64,000 nt of DNA from Nymphaea colorata. Taxonomy: Eukaryota > Streptophyta > Magnoliopsida > Nymphaeales > Nymphaeaceae. Numbering within the stretch: the first letter of the stretch is position 1; each line of letters starts with the position of its first letter. The position numbers and the translations under genes were made by a program. Under the pieces are notes generated by a model that was not told the DNA's origin, searched no databases, and saw only the letters and a list, made by a program, of their open reading frames with translations. Location: assembly GCF_008831285.2 (NCBI RefSeq), contig NC_045151.1, positions 6,089,682 through 6,153,681 on the forward strand, written 5' to 3'. Below, piece after piece: positions 47,139 to 58,338 of the stretch.

Positions 47139-50100
47139 GGCCTGGGCAACGGGCCGGGCCGGGCCAGGTCATCCATGTCTGAAGCCCGGCCCGACCCGTT
47201 TTGTTAACTGCCGGGCCGGGTCGGGCCGGGCCGGGTCGGGTCTGTTTGGTTTTTAAAAGTAAGCGTTATTTACTTAAATGCCAAAATTGTCAAGTTGCAT
47301 GGACATATGCTTCCTAACAATGGATTAAGTCAATCCTAATTTGTATTGTATCCATTTTGTTTAGTATCTGTAATTAAACAAAAGCATCATAACACCAATT
47401 TGCCTCTTGACAACTCTGATCGGGTTGGGCATCAATCAACACAGGAAAGAAGAAAGACAAGCAAGGCATTTGACATAGAAACCCTGACGTTCAAACAAAG
47501 TGACATTCTCATTCATTAACCAAGTGTCTCCACTATGAGTCACTAACCAATTGTCTCCATCGGAGCATATCCCCAATGTGAGTCACGCATTACAGTCCTT
47601 TCAAACAGTCTCCTCATTTCTAAAATCAACTTGAAGAAACTGCAAGAAATAACAAAGTGGCAAAATCATTCAATGGATGACAGAGTCATATCACCACAGC
47701 ACATCAAAGAGAGATCATGGTTATGTTTTGCATCTAAGTGGAAGGAAGAACCTGCACACCATTGAGCTGTTTTCTTTTGTATAATGTTGTCATTACCACT
47801 ATATGGATGAGAAGCATTAACCTCAAGCATTGCATTGTCAAGCATTTTCTCATACATCAAAGTTAAACATAAAGAACGACAGAAACTGAATCTACAATTA
47901 GAACTCAAAAAAGAATGATAGCTTCAATAGGGAGTTCATGGTTGTAGTTCCTTACAACAGCAACTACAAAATCATTTGACAAAGGTTTTGTTGGAACAAG
48001 AACCGGCTTCCAAAAAATGTCAAAGCAACATCCAAATAGCAAAGCCTAAACTAATGCCACATGAAAATCAAAGTAAACATCTTCAAAGTCCATCAACAAC
48101 CTGCATATGAAAATCAAAGTAAATGTCTTCAAAGTCCATCAGCAACCTTGAAATGTCCATCTACAATATAACACGAAAAAGAAATGTTAATAAAAACTAA
48201 CAGGTGCTTGCCTGCATGGAATAATAAGAATGCATTAAAAATTACCGTGATAATCATGCATTTGATTAACTTTCCTCGTTTGAATGGTGCTCTGCATCAT
48301 GAGAACTATAACACATGTTAATTTAAGCACACTAGTATGTTAACCACTAAAATAAATTACAAAATGGATTATGAACATCTTACCTTTCACCCAAGTTGTG
48401 TGCATCACGAATCCAACTCTGTGTGCATATCAATGATTCAACATTTTCAGGCGTAGTTGAGCATCGATAATCATTAATAATTCTTCCTGCTATACTGAAT
48501 GCAGATTCTGAAGCAACTGTAGATACAGGAATGGCTAATATATCTCGAGCCATCCTTGCTACAATTTTATATTTACTTTCATTTGTCTTCCACCAAGATA
48601 ATATGTTGAAGTCCGCATTATGTGCAATTTCTTCCATTGGATCCATCAAATATTTGTCCAGATCTGTATGAGCCACTACAGGAGAAACAGAGCTGAAGTA
48701 TGCTTTGAACCCACATCTAGCCACACTTCTATACTCTTCTGTTGCAATCTTGGTACTAGTGTATGCATTGTCCCTTTGCATATTACTTTTGTCATTATCA
48801 TCATATATGTTTTTGTATTCAACATACAAATCATGAAGGATCTTCTCTACAACTTCATATTTTACCATTGCATCTGGTTTATCCAAATCATCAAGCAAAT
48901 ACTTCAGGTATGACAACTTGAACCTAGGATCCAAAACAACTGCAATTGCAAAGAAAATATTGTAGCTCTTGAAGTATTTGTCAAATTTTTCTTGCATTTT
49001 GCAAGTCAATGCCCTCATATGCTCATTTGATGTTCCACGATGCCTACGCAAATGATGGTAAATTGATAAAACTTCTTCAAAAACAAGATTAGATGTTACC
49101 TGCTTAGAGGTAGAGAATAGATTTGTTGCATCATAAAATACCTTTAAAAACTGACATAAATCAGATGCATGAGACCACTCATCCTCAGAAGGCAAACATG
49201 CATAACTAGGACCACACGATGCCAAATGTTGAAAGACATCTCTGAATAACAATGCATCTCTCAACATTATAAATGTAGAATTCCATCGAGTAGGAACATC
49301 ATAGTTTAAACTTTTTTTCTCATCCAAACCCATTGCCTTTACACATTGCTTGAAAGCATGTAGTCGTTTTGGTGATCCCTTTACATATTTAACACTGTCA
49401 CGAATTTTAGAAATTGTATCAACCATATCATTCATACCATCTTGAACCATAATGTTTATAATATGTGCACCACAACGAATATGAAAGTATTCCCCTCTCA
49501 ATGGAAATGACATATTATTTTTTCTTTCTAAGGTCCTTCTTAGTAAACTGATCCCACTATCATTTGCTGAACAGTTATCAGCAGTAATAGAAAACAACTT
49601 AGCTTGTATGTCCCACTTAGTAGTAATGCACTCTGATAAAATGTCACTTATACAAATTGCATTATGTGGTGGAGGCACATGTATAAAACTAAGTATATGA
49701 GAGTGCAATTGCCAATCTGTATCAATATATTGGGCTGTCAAACATAAATATCCTAACGTCTGTTGTGATGACCACATGTCAAACGTCAATGAAACCCGCT
49801 GCACATGGTTACTTAAGACTCCTTGATATCGCATTTTTTCAGTCTTGAACATTGACTGAACCTCTTTTGTAAGTGTTTTTCTAGAAAATGGAATAAATCT
49901 TGGATTGCAAGCCTTTAGAAGATCATTGTGATATTCATATTCAGCAAAACTAAAAGGAAGTCCATGCATGATTGTACACTTAGCCATACATTTTCTTATG
50001 GCCTCCATATCAAATTTGTGTAGACATAAAGAAGCTGCACCAGAATCATTAATTCCAACTGACAAAGTTCTTTGTTTTCCATGAGCAATTTGTCTTTTGG

Positions 50101-52371
50101 CACATGTATCTCTATGTCGTTTCAAGTGGCTCGTACCATTAGAACTATGTCCACCTAATCGTTCTCCACAATGGTTGCATTTTGCAAACTTGTTTCCCTT
50201 ATACTGTACTAATGTGAAGTCATTCCATACAACTGAAGTTCTTTTTCTCTTGGATTCAACTTCCTTTTCAGTAGATGAAAAAGATTCATTTTCCTCTATA
50301 TTTGTCAATGTCGTCGGACAGTATTCATCATTCCCAACGCTAGAAGACATAATTTACCAGTTGAATAGAATTCAAACAACCTAAACACATGAAACGATTC
50401 AACTCTTGAGCTAAAGAAAAGACATAAAACAAGATGAATATCCATCAGAGATTAAGGAATACCCACAACAGTTAAGATCACATGTGGCGAATGTACTAGG
50501 AGGGAGGACGTTGGTGTGTAAGTTATTGCAACTTATGTTTTGATAAATCCACCTACATAAGCCACAAAATTTGAAGTTTACTTTCTTTCCACCTTTTGAG
50601 TGGGTAAAATGGTATTATGCATATCACCTATTGTGAAGTAAATTATTTAAAACAATAAGCAATAGCACTACATTGAAAAGCCATGACACAAAATGCGGAC
50701 CTCGTTTGTTGCTAAACGAGCCTTTTCTTTGGAGATTTCTTCAAATTTTCCTTGCAACTCAAGTATTGCAAAACAAAACATAAAAAAAAAAGAATAAGGC
50801 CTTTGTCTATTCACCAAGAGATTCACCGAGAAAAGATTAGCAATATCACCGAAAAGGGAACAATGACACTAACAATGAGAGCAAATGATAAAAAGTCTAG
50901 CAACATGAAGCAAATAGCATAGGAAGTAAATGCCTACTAGAAAGAAAATTTGTTCAAACAAATTCCAGGGCCAAGAATGCTTCACGATCTGTACAGGGCA
51001 TCTATGATTCTTTCTTTCTTTGGTAAGGAGGGTGTAGCTTGGCGAAGTTTTCTCTTACATTGCATATGACCACGATAACAATATGCCAAGAGACTATAGC
51101 ATTTCATTTTCATTTATAAAACTTAAGTTGTGGAAGTTAGGCTTTGCATAAAAAAGGAAAGGAAAAACGTCCTTATCATTGGTATTAACTCATACCATAT
51201 GTAACAGCTGATTTTCCAAGCCCTTAAGTTTTGCTGAGGCTTTTAGCTCACGTCAATGAAGTAATTATAAGTTTATAACCATATATTGACAAGCAAGAAA
51301 GGAGGTCAGCCATATTCACATAAATACTAACGGCCGGCCAGCAGCTGCCAGTAAAAGTATGAATCCTTACTGAAGTTCTAACACTTACAGCAAGACCTGT
51401 GGTGATGATAAGCAGGTTCAGCAAGATGACATTCATGATAAAGAAGCAATTTCCACAAAATGGCAATAAGAAAGCTGCTTGTTCCTTTTAGTTACTGTAC
51501 TTTAAGTTTAAATTAACATGACAGACGAACTGATTTTTCAGATACTGCAAGTGGGTGTAAATGCACATGGCATGCTATTGCTACCTAAACACCGGGTATC
51601 AGAAGAAAAGCAAACGGCAGATAATGTTATGCTGAAAAACCCAAAAAAATGTGAAAGCAACATTATAAATGCATCAAAGGAGCGAGCAAGCATGATAACA
51701 AGAAGAAGCACCAGCATAGAAGAACGAAATGTATTACCTTACAAAGTCTTCCTTCTTTTCAACAAGGCGAAGGAGGTGCTTTTCTTTATTGGAAATCTGT
51801 TTATCGCTTCCTCCCTTAAGAGCAAGAGCAGTGTTTGAATATGACTAGAACCGAGAAAAAACAAAGGAAAGAAAGAATCGCAATCGCAAGTAAGTATTTG
51901 GGGGAGGGTGAAGCACCGACTAATGTAAAAGAAGATTTGAAGAGGAGAGAAGAGAAAGGGGGAAGAAAGCTAGGCACGTTATGATGAAAGCAAGCGTGAA
52001 TAGGCACAGTGAGCAGCTTACTGTTCAGTGTTCACGTTATGATGAAAGCAAGCAATGACGGTGACGGACCAGCACTGCGACGGCGACGAACGGTGGTCGG
52101 TGGATAGGCACGGTGACTGTGAGCAGCGCAGGCAAAAGGGAAGAGAATTAGCAAATAGCAAATTGCAATTAGGGCGAGAGTTAGACTCGACCTAAGCACA
52201 ACCGGGTCCCAACGGGCCACATCTTAAAACAGGGACCCGGCCCGTTTTTAAGTCGGGCCGGGCCGGGCGCAATGGATGAAGGCCCGACTTTTGCAAATCG
52301 TGGCCCGGACCCGGGCCCGTGCCGGGCCGGGTACCGGGTACCCACCGGTGACCCGGCCCGTTGCCCAGGCC
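47139..52371 (-). mobile_element. hAT transposon, 5.2 kb, with intact transposase ORF
   Basis: Termini GGCCTGGGCAACGGGCC (47139) and GGCCCGTTGCCCAGGCC (ending 52371) are perfect inverted repeats of at least 17 bp. They extend into GC-rich subterminal runs of CGGGCCGGGC. Flanks ATTGCACA (47131-47138) and TTTGCACA (52372-52379) are an 8-bp target duplication with one mismatch, the hAT hallmark. The transposase is at 48380-50350. About 1.2 kb (47240-48379) and 2 kb (50351-52195) of non-coding DNA flank it. The insertion interrupts the LINE RT frame exactly. Confidence 0.93.
48380..50350 (-). CDS. hAT transposase, 656 aa (RICESLEEPER-like, zf-BED)
   Basis: One uninterrupted frame from ATG at 50350 to a stop at 48380. 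A BED zinc finger spans about residues 40-86 (C58, C61, H75, H79), following a VVWNDFT start. The RNase H-like catalytic core shows LTFDMWSS (Asp191) and ITADNCSAND (Asp258), then RWNSTF near residue 355. A DUF4413-like segment (YLKYLLDD) follows. The C-terminal hAT dimerisation domain is complete: WWKTNESKYKIVARMARDIL, then SESAFSIAGR and a conserved final helix. It would bind the GC-rich element ends and cut and paste the element. Length and order match RICESLEEPER/DAYSLEEPER-type proteins. Those are sometimes domesticated, but here the ORF lies inside TIRs with a target duplication, so it is a transposon gene. No promoter evidence was seen. Confidence 0.95.
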   Translation of the reverse strand: MSSSVGNDEYCPTTLTNIEENESFSSTEKEVESKRKRTSVVWNDFTLVQYKGNKFAKCNHCGERLGGHSSNGTSHLKRHRDTCAKRQIAHGKQRTLSVGINDSGAASLCLHKFDMEAIRKCMAKCTIMHGLPFSFAEYEYHNDLLKACNPRFIPFSRKTLTKEVQSMFKTEKMRYQGVLSNHVQRVSLTFDMWSSQQTLGYLCLTAQYIDTDWQLHSHILSFIHVPPPHNAICISDILSECITTKWDIQAKLFSITADNCSANDSGISLLRRTLERKNNMSFPLRGEYFHIRCGAHIINIMVQDGMNDMVDTISKIRDSVKYVKGSPKRLHAFKQCVKAMGLDEKKSLNYDVPTRWNSTFIMLRDALLFRDVFQHLASCGPSYACLPSEDEWSHASDLCQFLKVFYDATNLFSTSKQVTSNLVFEEVLSIYHHLRRHRGTSNEHMRALTCKMQEKFDKYFKSYNIFFAIAVVLDPRFKLSYLKYLLDDLDKPDAMVKYEVVEKILHDLYVEYKNIYDDNDKSNMQRDNAYTSTKIATEEYRSVARCGFKAYFSSVSPVVAHTDLDKYLMDPMEEIAHNADFNILSWWKTNESKYKIVARMARDILAIPVSTVASESAFSIAGRIINDYRCSTTPENVESLICTQSWIRDAHNLGER

Positions 52372-52379
52372 TTTGCACA

Positions 52380-53690
52380 CTCGCCTTTATTGCCCTGCAG
52401 AAACTTAGAATGCCTTCCGCGAAACAAATAGAAAGAGTAAGAAAAGAATAGCCTGGGATTCTCGACAGCAAGAGATTTTTCTCAAGGACTTCCTTCTGTA
52501 GTCTCTGGGACAATGTTTCCATAATGTCAAGGAAGAATAATAGAGACATGGGGTCTCCTTCGCGTAAACCACACTTCTGTCAAAGAAGCTCCCGTCACGA
52601 TCATTCACCACTATGGCATAGGAAACTATAGAAACACAAGTATTTATCTTGGACACCCAAAGGGGTGGGAACCCAAGACTAAGCAGGGCATGCTCTAGAT
52701 ATTGCCAACAAGCCCGATCGTAGGCCTTGGATAAGTCTAGCTTCATTAACAACAAAGCATGATTATGTCTCTCCAAACTGTTAACTAACTCATGCACTAG
52801 CAGAATTTGATCTTGGATGAGATGATTGGGAAGGAAGGCCCCTTGATCTTTTCCAATAATTCTTGCCAAGATACTTTTCTTTCTCTCCGATATAATCTTT
52901 GATATGAACTTGCATATGCAATTGCATAGAGCAATGGGACCAAAATCTAATATAGAAATGGCTCCCTTGAAATTTGATACAAGGACAATATGAGATCGAT
53001 TTATTTTCCTGACCAATCTTCCAATCACAAAGAAATCTTTGATAGCTCCAGTGACATCTGCTAGAACAATATCCCAGTAATCAATGTAAAATTCAGCCTG
53101 GATGCCGTCGGGACCCGAGTCTTGTCGTGGCCAGAGTAAAAGATGACCTGCTTGATTTCTTCTGTCGAAATGGATAGATAGTAGCATTATTTTTTCTTCC
53201 TCATTTACTCTTGGCCTATCGCCAATCCAGCCAGGGAAAGTGGGACATTCACAGAAATCTTCATAAAACTGTTGGAAAAAAGTTGAACATATATCAAGGA
53301 CCTCCACTGGTCCCATGCTCGTTTGCTGGACAACCTGAACTTCCACCATATAATTCCTTCCCCCAACTGCTTTCTCCAAATGACTATCCGTACCATCGCT
53401 TCAAAAAATTTGGTGTTGTCAGGCTCAGCATCAAGTAGCCAGACACTTCTTGCTTTCTGCTTCCAAAAAATTGCCTCTTCTCTAGGAGCCACTTCAAGTT
53501 CAAGACGAATAAGAGTCTCCAGGGAATGTCTATCGTTTTCATGCATACTTTGGTCCCTATGAAGATTTTCAAGCTGATTTCTAACCGCCTTTATACAGGA
53601 ATGGACATGACCATAGGAATTCTTGTTCCACTTGGTGAGGCCCCTGTGAATTGATTTTAATTTCTTAATAACCCTGATCATTTGACAACC
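52380..53690 (-). pseudogene. LINE reverse transcriptase, first part
   Basis: N-terminal region (53205-53681): WNKNSYGHVHSCIKAVRNQL and ARSVWLLDAEPDNTKFFE, equal to the 'W-x-x-x-GD-x-NTKFFH' motif with GD changed to AE. Then SGPDGIQAEFY (53100), FGPIALCNCICKFISKI, DQGAFLPNHLIQDQILLVHE and the catalytic KLDLSKAYDR (52740). The frame shifts near 52570, where GLREGDPMSLLFFLD continues. The second catalytic box reads CFAEGILSFC where FADD is expected, so both aspartates are lost. It ends at the hAT right flank. Confidence 0.88.
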
Positions 53691-53705
53691 ATCTGTCTCA
53701 ATGTT

Positions 53706-54440
53706 TCAAGTATTTTGAATAATCTGGCGACACTCACGGCGGAGAGACCAGCATATAAATAATCTGAAAATACCCTGCCTTGCCAGAAAAGGTGATTTGG
53801 GCATGATTGTGAGTTTCAAGACATTGTGGTCAGAGGTGTATCTTGGCATCACCTCCAAGTGAAAAAGGGTTCTGTTGTTCATACTCCAATCCCAGCTGAC
53901 CAAAGTCCAGCCCAGACGACAAGAAACATGAGGGTCACCTACATGGTTATTGGACCATGCGTAGGAATTCAGACTATCATTTACAACCACCAAATTGCTA
54001 TCAATTAAGAATTTTTTAAAAAACCTATAGATGTTAAGGTTTGGGGGCGACCTGCTTTGTTTTTTAGGACCTTTCAGAGAATTTGGATCTCCCATGATAA
54101 AAAACAGAATAGAACAGGTATGTAAAAAAGCAAGCATCTCAGAGAATTCCGCTATTCTAAGGCATGGGTTAGGATGGTGATAAGCACCAATTGCAACAGA
54201 GGAGCGATCACACCTGTTTGTGCACTCCAAAGAGATCCACGATCTGCTGGTCCACCAGTTCGAGATGGCAATGTAGTCTGACTTCCATCCAATCATCACC
54301 CTAGCGATGCTGTCATTAAACAGTATTCATTGCAAACACATAATTCTGAAATTGAGCCTTCTAGAGAAGGAACTTGTGCTCATTGAGCATGGAGTCCAGA
54401 ATGATGAACATAGTAGGATTTGAAGATGGACGAGGTATTC
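53706..54440 (-). pseudogene. LINE AP-type endonuclease, degenerate
   Basis: The minus frame 53706-54299 carries SVAIGAYHHPNP, FFIMGDPNSLKG (usual GDFN), FFKKFLIDSNLVVVNDS, YAWSNNHVGDP, LVSWDWSMNN and RYTSDHNVL, in the order of the exonuclease-endonuclease-phosphatase fold. The SDH catalytic motif survives; the SRLDRFLVS motif is now CRLGWTLVS. A more N-terminal piece (54300-54440) is in another frame. The protein would nick target DNA for priming; this copy is not usable. Confidence 0.82.
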
Positions 54441-55285
54441 TAGGTCTTGCTGAGAGGATGCACGCACAAGGCCTTTGATACTCCATGCGGGACTAATCAT
54501 TGGTTGATGTTGTCAGCTGGATCCATCATTTCCTCCGTATTTCCTGAGTCACCATCAAAGGACTCTTCTTCTGTATCAATAGGGCGAGCTTCAGATGTTA
54601 TCTACCTGTATGGCCTTACAATGGATATTTGAGTTACTCATATCTTGTAGGATGATTCTGGTGGTTTTCTTGCATTTCCCACTATACACTCTTTTCTCGT
54701 TTAGACTTTGATCTTCTATTTTTGGTCCAGAGGCTTCCTAGTTCCTCCCTTGACTGGTGCTTTAGGAGGGCAGCAAGGAGTTGAAACGAGCTCCCAATTG
54801 GAAACAATCTGGGAGGGCTGCACCAGACAAGTATCTCCAAGCGGAGAGGGTAAGAGGGGTGGGTGGACTGTCCTCTTCTGCTTGTTTGTATGTACTTAGC
54901 AAGGAAACAGACGGCTTCTTGCTTTGGCCTTCGATGAAGGAATGCGGCTGCTAACATGTGTGCTGAGAGAGGGGGCCTCCACAGTCGGGGAACCATTTGT
55001 AATGGAGAGGTGTTGTTTCTCTATCACCACTTGGTCATTCACCTGATCGAGTTTGTTCGCTTCGGAGGATTCCGACATAGCAAAGACATCATACCGATTT
55101 GCGTTCTATGCATTTCGTATTTTTCTCCTACCAATTTGAGCAAGACAGGTAGCCCGCCTGGGGGGTCGCCTATTCAGTTTGGAGAGTATTACCTCTTTCC
55201 ATGCTTCTGTCAATGCTATAGAAGGAGGGTTTTGAGGTTGGGGGGATTGAACAACTTTGCAATCTTTCATTAGATGAGTACTTAT
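54441..55285 (-). other. LINE ORF1/ORF2 junction region, no domain
   Basis: Several short frames on both strands (54447-55273). No domain recognised, but it lies between the ORF1-like and endonuclease segments on the minus strand and is therefore most likely LINE sequence. Confidence 0.4.
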
Positions 55286-56192
55286 GTTCTAGTTAGCACA
55301 AAATCTGATCTTTGCTTCGTAGACTACCTCCTGGTGCAGAGTGCGACCATTTCCCAACGTTAAATCAAACACTGATCGTAGTTTAAAATTCAAGGGAACC
55401 ACCAAGCATATCCAAGCGAATCCCATCTTCAGTCGTGACTCGGTGAAGGGGTCAGATTCTAGTAGAGTTGCTCCCGCACTAGCAATGCATCGAACACCCG
55501 TCGACTCCAAAGAATGGTAGGAAGATTAAGAAGGCGAATCAAGATTAGGACCTTGATGGAGTTCTCCACGTTCATCTGCATACCTGTTATCCAACGACTT
55601 GCTACCAAAGTACGTACCACCCCCCACCAGACACCACGCTCCCCGCCTGAGAATGATCTCCAGTTCATCTTTTGAGTCGACATGCACCAGAAAATACCTC
55701 TTCCATATGAAAAAGAACCGAGGATTGTTTACCCCCTTCACAAAGCTCTCAGCCCCTTCATTATGAAGCCATAGTCCATTCCGCCTTTGTTTGATCCCCC
55801 TACAAAACAAGCTATGGCAGTCCAGGCGTAAAGTTTCATCAGCCGTTGGACATCTTCCACGGGATAAAAACCGTAGACTGGCCTTCAATGGTGTCCACCT
55901 CCAGTGCTTCCAAGTAGTCTTCATCTTCAGAGTTTTCCTGGCTCAGCATCGCACCCCAAGATCATAAGTTTGGGGCCCAAGATCATAAGTTTGGGGCCCT
56001 ATGCATCGTAGCCCTCATTCCTCCTATCCCGTTTAGGCATAAGGAATTTTCCACCGCCTGCGTGCATTGCACCCTTTGTCCGTTGTCATCCACTAGGAGC
56101 GTCTCATTGGTGCTCTCATCTTCATCAATCGCCATCAGACTTCCATTGGAGATAGGAAAAGCATTCAAAGAAACCCTTAATCCTTTTGTCAT
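55286..56192 (-). pseudogene. LINE ORF1-like (DUF4283) remnant
   Basis: The minus frame 55526-55924 reads FLSRGRCPTADETLRLDCHS, then FIWKRYFLVHVDSKDELEII, LRRGAWCLVGG, in the order of the plant LINE/gag-like DUF4283 domain (F-x-F-x-S-x-E-x-ILRRGPW). It continues in other frames (55459-55683, 55289-55510) with LNLPTILWSRRVFDALL and MGFAWICLVVPLNF. A 69-aa frame starting at 56192 may be the N-terminus. Stops and frameshifts separate all of these. Confidence 0.6.
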
Positions 56193-56975
56193 CTTTTCCG
56201 GGGAACATTCAGTTTATGGTGGAAGCCAGAAGCCAAAGAAAAAGGAGGATAGAAATGGATTCCGAACAACAAATCCTTCATGAAAAGATCGATGAGTCAT
56301 CCTCGAGTTCAAGCATAGCTTCAAAAACTCATGAACTAGATCAAGAGGAATATAAGAGATTTAACAAGGAACAAGTAAAGGCAAGCAAAAATAAGAAAAA
56401 AAGAAGAGCAAAGAATCTTTTAAAGAAGAAAAAGGGAACCAGCAGAACAAAATCCAGAATTACGTGGTTCGGTTTTTGTAAACCTACATCCGCGGCCAGA
56501 AAGAAAACTCTTCTTTTTCTTGTTTGGTTCCATGTTCATCATTACATTATATAGAGCAGAATGAAAACGCTAGAAATCATGTGAGAGATTTCTGGACATA
56601 ATGGTTATATCAGTTTCTCTCCTTTCTCTAACGTTTCAGTTTAAGAAACGTGAGCAAGATCTGGGTCATTATGACCTTTCTTCTTTTCTTCTCTTCTTAA
56701 CGTTTCATTTTGAGAAACGTGAGCAGGATCATTATCGTTTCCTCCTAGCGTTGCAGGTTGAGAAGCGTGGGCCAGATCAGGAGCATTATCGCTGACACCA
56801 GATTTGCAGTTTTCATTTGTTGAGGCCATAATTGAATGACGTTGCATAGGAAGATCTTTCCATTTGCTGTTTTCATTAAATTGAGACCTTGTCATCGACT
56901 TGAGCGTTGCAGCATAAAAACTTCCATTTTTGTCTTTGCAGCTGTCAATACCATACGTCGCAGTCGTTACAGCAT
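56193..56975 (-). repeat. 3' LTR of copia A (outer limits uncertain)
   Basis: Sequence after the pol end on the minus strand has LTR signals in order: a polypurine stretch AAAAAGGAAG (56983-56992), a possible TG start near 56971, repeated ACGTTTC-type motifs in U3 (56640-56780), a TATA box and an R/U5 motif. The U5 end could not be fixed; it lies somewhere between about 56230 and 56450. The 122-aa plus-strand frame (56186-56554), rich in Lys, Arg and Ser, overlaps it and is probably spurious. Confidence 0.55.
56461..56556 (-). promoter_or_regulatory. Copia A LTR promoter and R/U5 motif
   Basis: On the minus strand CTCTATATAATG (TATA box, about 56546-56557) is followed by GCGGATGTAGGTTT and AACCGAACCACGTA (56461-56494). 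This is a variant of the 'GTGGACGTAGG then GCCGAACCACGTA' motif in the LTRs of copia C and B. Confidence 0.65.
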
Positions 56976-58338
56976 CTAATGAAGACTTCCTTTTTGGCTG
57001 GACTGCTCATGATTGTCGTGGGCCACTTTAGGAAGATTAGAACAATTTTCTTTAATACGCCCTTGCAAACGAAAACAGTTGATGACGTTGAGTTTGTCTC
57101 GTAACCTAAAGAATTGATCTTTCCCCAAGGCCTTGGTGAGTATGTCTACAATTTGTCCATGAGAATTGACATATCTAGTGGTGAGGCATCTTGAAGTAGT
57201 CATTTTCCACACATAGTGATAATCAATCTGAATGTGTTTTGACTGATTGTGGAAAACTGGATTTTTTGCTAAATAAATTGCGCTGATATTATCACAATGA
57301 AGGATGAGTGATTTTGTAATTGTAATGCCAATATCACGAAGGATTTGAAGGAGCCAAGTCAATTCTGTAGCTGTAGATGCCATAGAGCGATATTCAGCCT
57401 CGATGCTGGATCGAGCAACGGTGGATTGCTTCTTCGCACTCCATGAAATGCAATTAGCCCCTAGGAAGGTACATAAGTCTGTCGTGGATCGTCTGGTGAG
57501 ATGACATCCAGCCCAATCCGCATCGGAGAAAACATATAGATCTAAGGTGCTTTGAGAGAGGATCTGAATTCCATAGTTGATGCCTTTGATATATCGAAGA
57601 ATACGCTTGGCAATTTTGAAATGTGCTTGAGTTGGATTTTGCATAAATTGACTGATGAAATTTACTGAAAAAGATATCTCTGGTCGAGTGATGGTCAGGT
57701 ACTGTAATGATCCAACTATGGCACGATAAAAAGTGGGATTTAGATAAGCTGAATTATCTAGAAGATCTAACTTAGTTGCCATAGGAGTGTTCATCGGTTT
57801 GCAATCAAGCATTTGAGCTTTCTCCAAAATGTCCTGAGCATATTTTGTTTGAGTGAGAAAGAGGCCATCGCGGGTGTGCAGAACTTTGATCTCAAGAAAA
57901 TAGCTTAGCTGTTCCATATCTTTCACTGTAAATTCGAGTTCAAACTTGGAGATAAAATTTTGAATTAGGCTGGAAGAACTGCATGTAAGGACCATATCAT
58001 CAACATAGATTAAGAGAATAAGACAATCACCATTTTTATGAAATGTGAACATGAAATGTGAACATGGATGGATCTGAATAGCAACTCCAAAAACCGTAAG
58101 TGAAAAAAAAATCACTTAGTCGTTGAAACCAAGCTCTGGACGCTTGCTTAAGTCCATATTACGCTTTTCGAAGATGGCAAACATGATGCGGTAGAAAAGG
58201 ATCTTCAAACCCCGGTGGTTGAGTCATATAGACTGTTTCATGAAGCGATCCATGTAGGAAGACATTTTTGACATCCAATTGTTTAATGCTCTAGTGGAAG
58301 ATGGTAGCAATAGAGAGTACAAGTCGTATAGTAGTTGG
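56976..58338 (-). pseudogene. Copia A RT C-part and RNase H (379-aa open frame)
   Basis: The open frame 56976-58115 starts within RT and holds LILLIYVDDMVLTC, the catalytic YVDD box. It continues through FTVKDMEQLSYFLEI, GSLQYLTITRPEISF and LRYIKGINYG, then RNase H: FSDADWAGCHLTRRSTTDLC, KKQSTVARSSIEAEYRSMA and LHCDNISAIYLAKNPVFHN. It ends near the LTR. The bridging part (58116-58338) is in frames interrupted by a stop and a short duplication around 58040-58070 (the word ATGTGAACATG repeated). RNase H residues Asp and Glu are present. This is the best-preserved copia segment in the window. Confidence 0.92.

Larger units (their letters stand above)
40620..56192 (-). mobile_element. Non-LTR retrotransposon (LINE), split by two insertions
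   Basis: LINE coding pieces in 5' to 3' order on the minus strand: ORF1-like (55290-56192), endonuclease (53706-54440), RT first part (52380-53690), RT second part (46600-47138), post-RT region (40620-40762). The gaps are filled exactly by an hAT transposon (47139-52371) and a copia element (40763-46577). Removing either, with one copy of its target duplication, joins the LINE frame (ASVQ then CLSSSIKEFE at the hAT; KGICWFGG then RAVLGLIKSV at the copia). The LINE is about 4.5 kb without the insertions. It has frameshifts and lost catalytic residues and no visible poly(A) tail. Confidence 0.8.

Noticed and set aside
56186-56554. 122-aa Lys/Arg/Ser-rich plus-strand frame
   Set aside because: It lies antisense over the copia A LTR promoter and U5; composition follows the pyrimidine-rich LTR strand.
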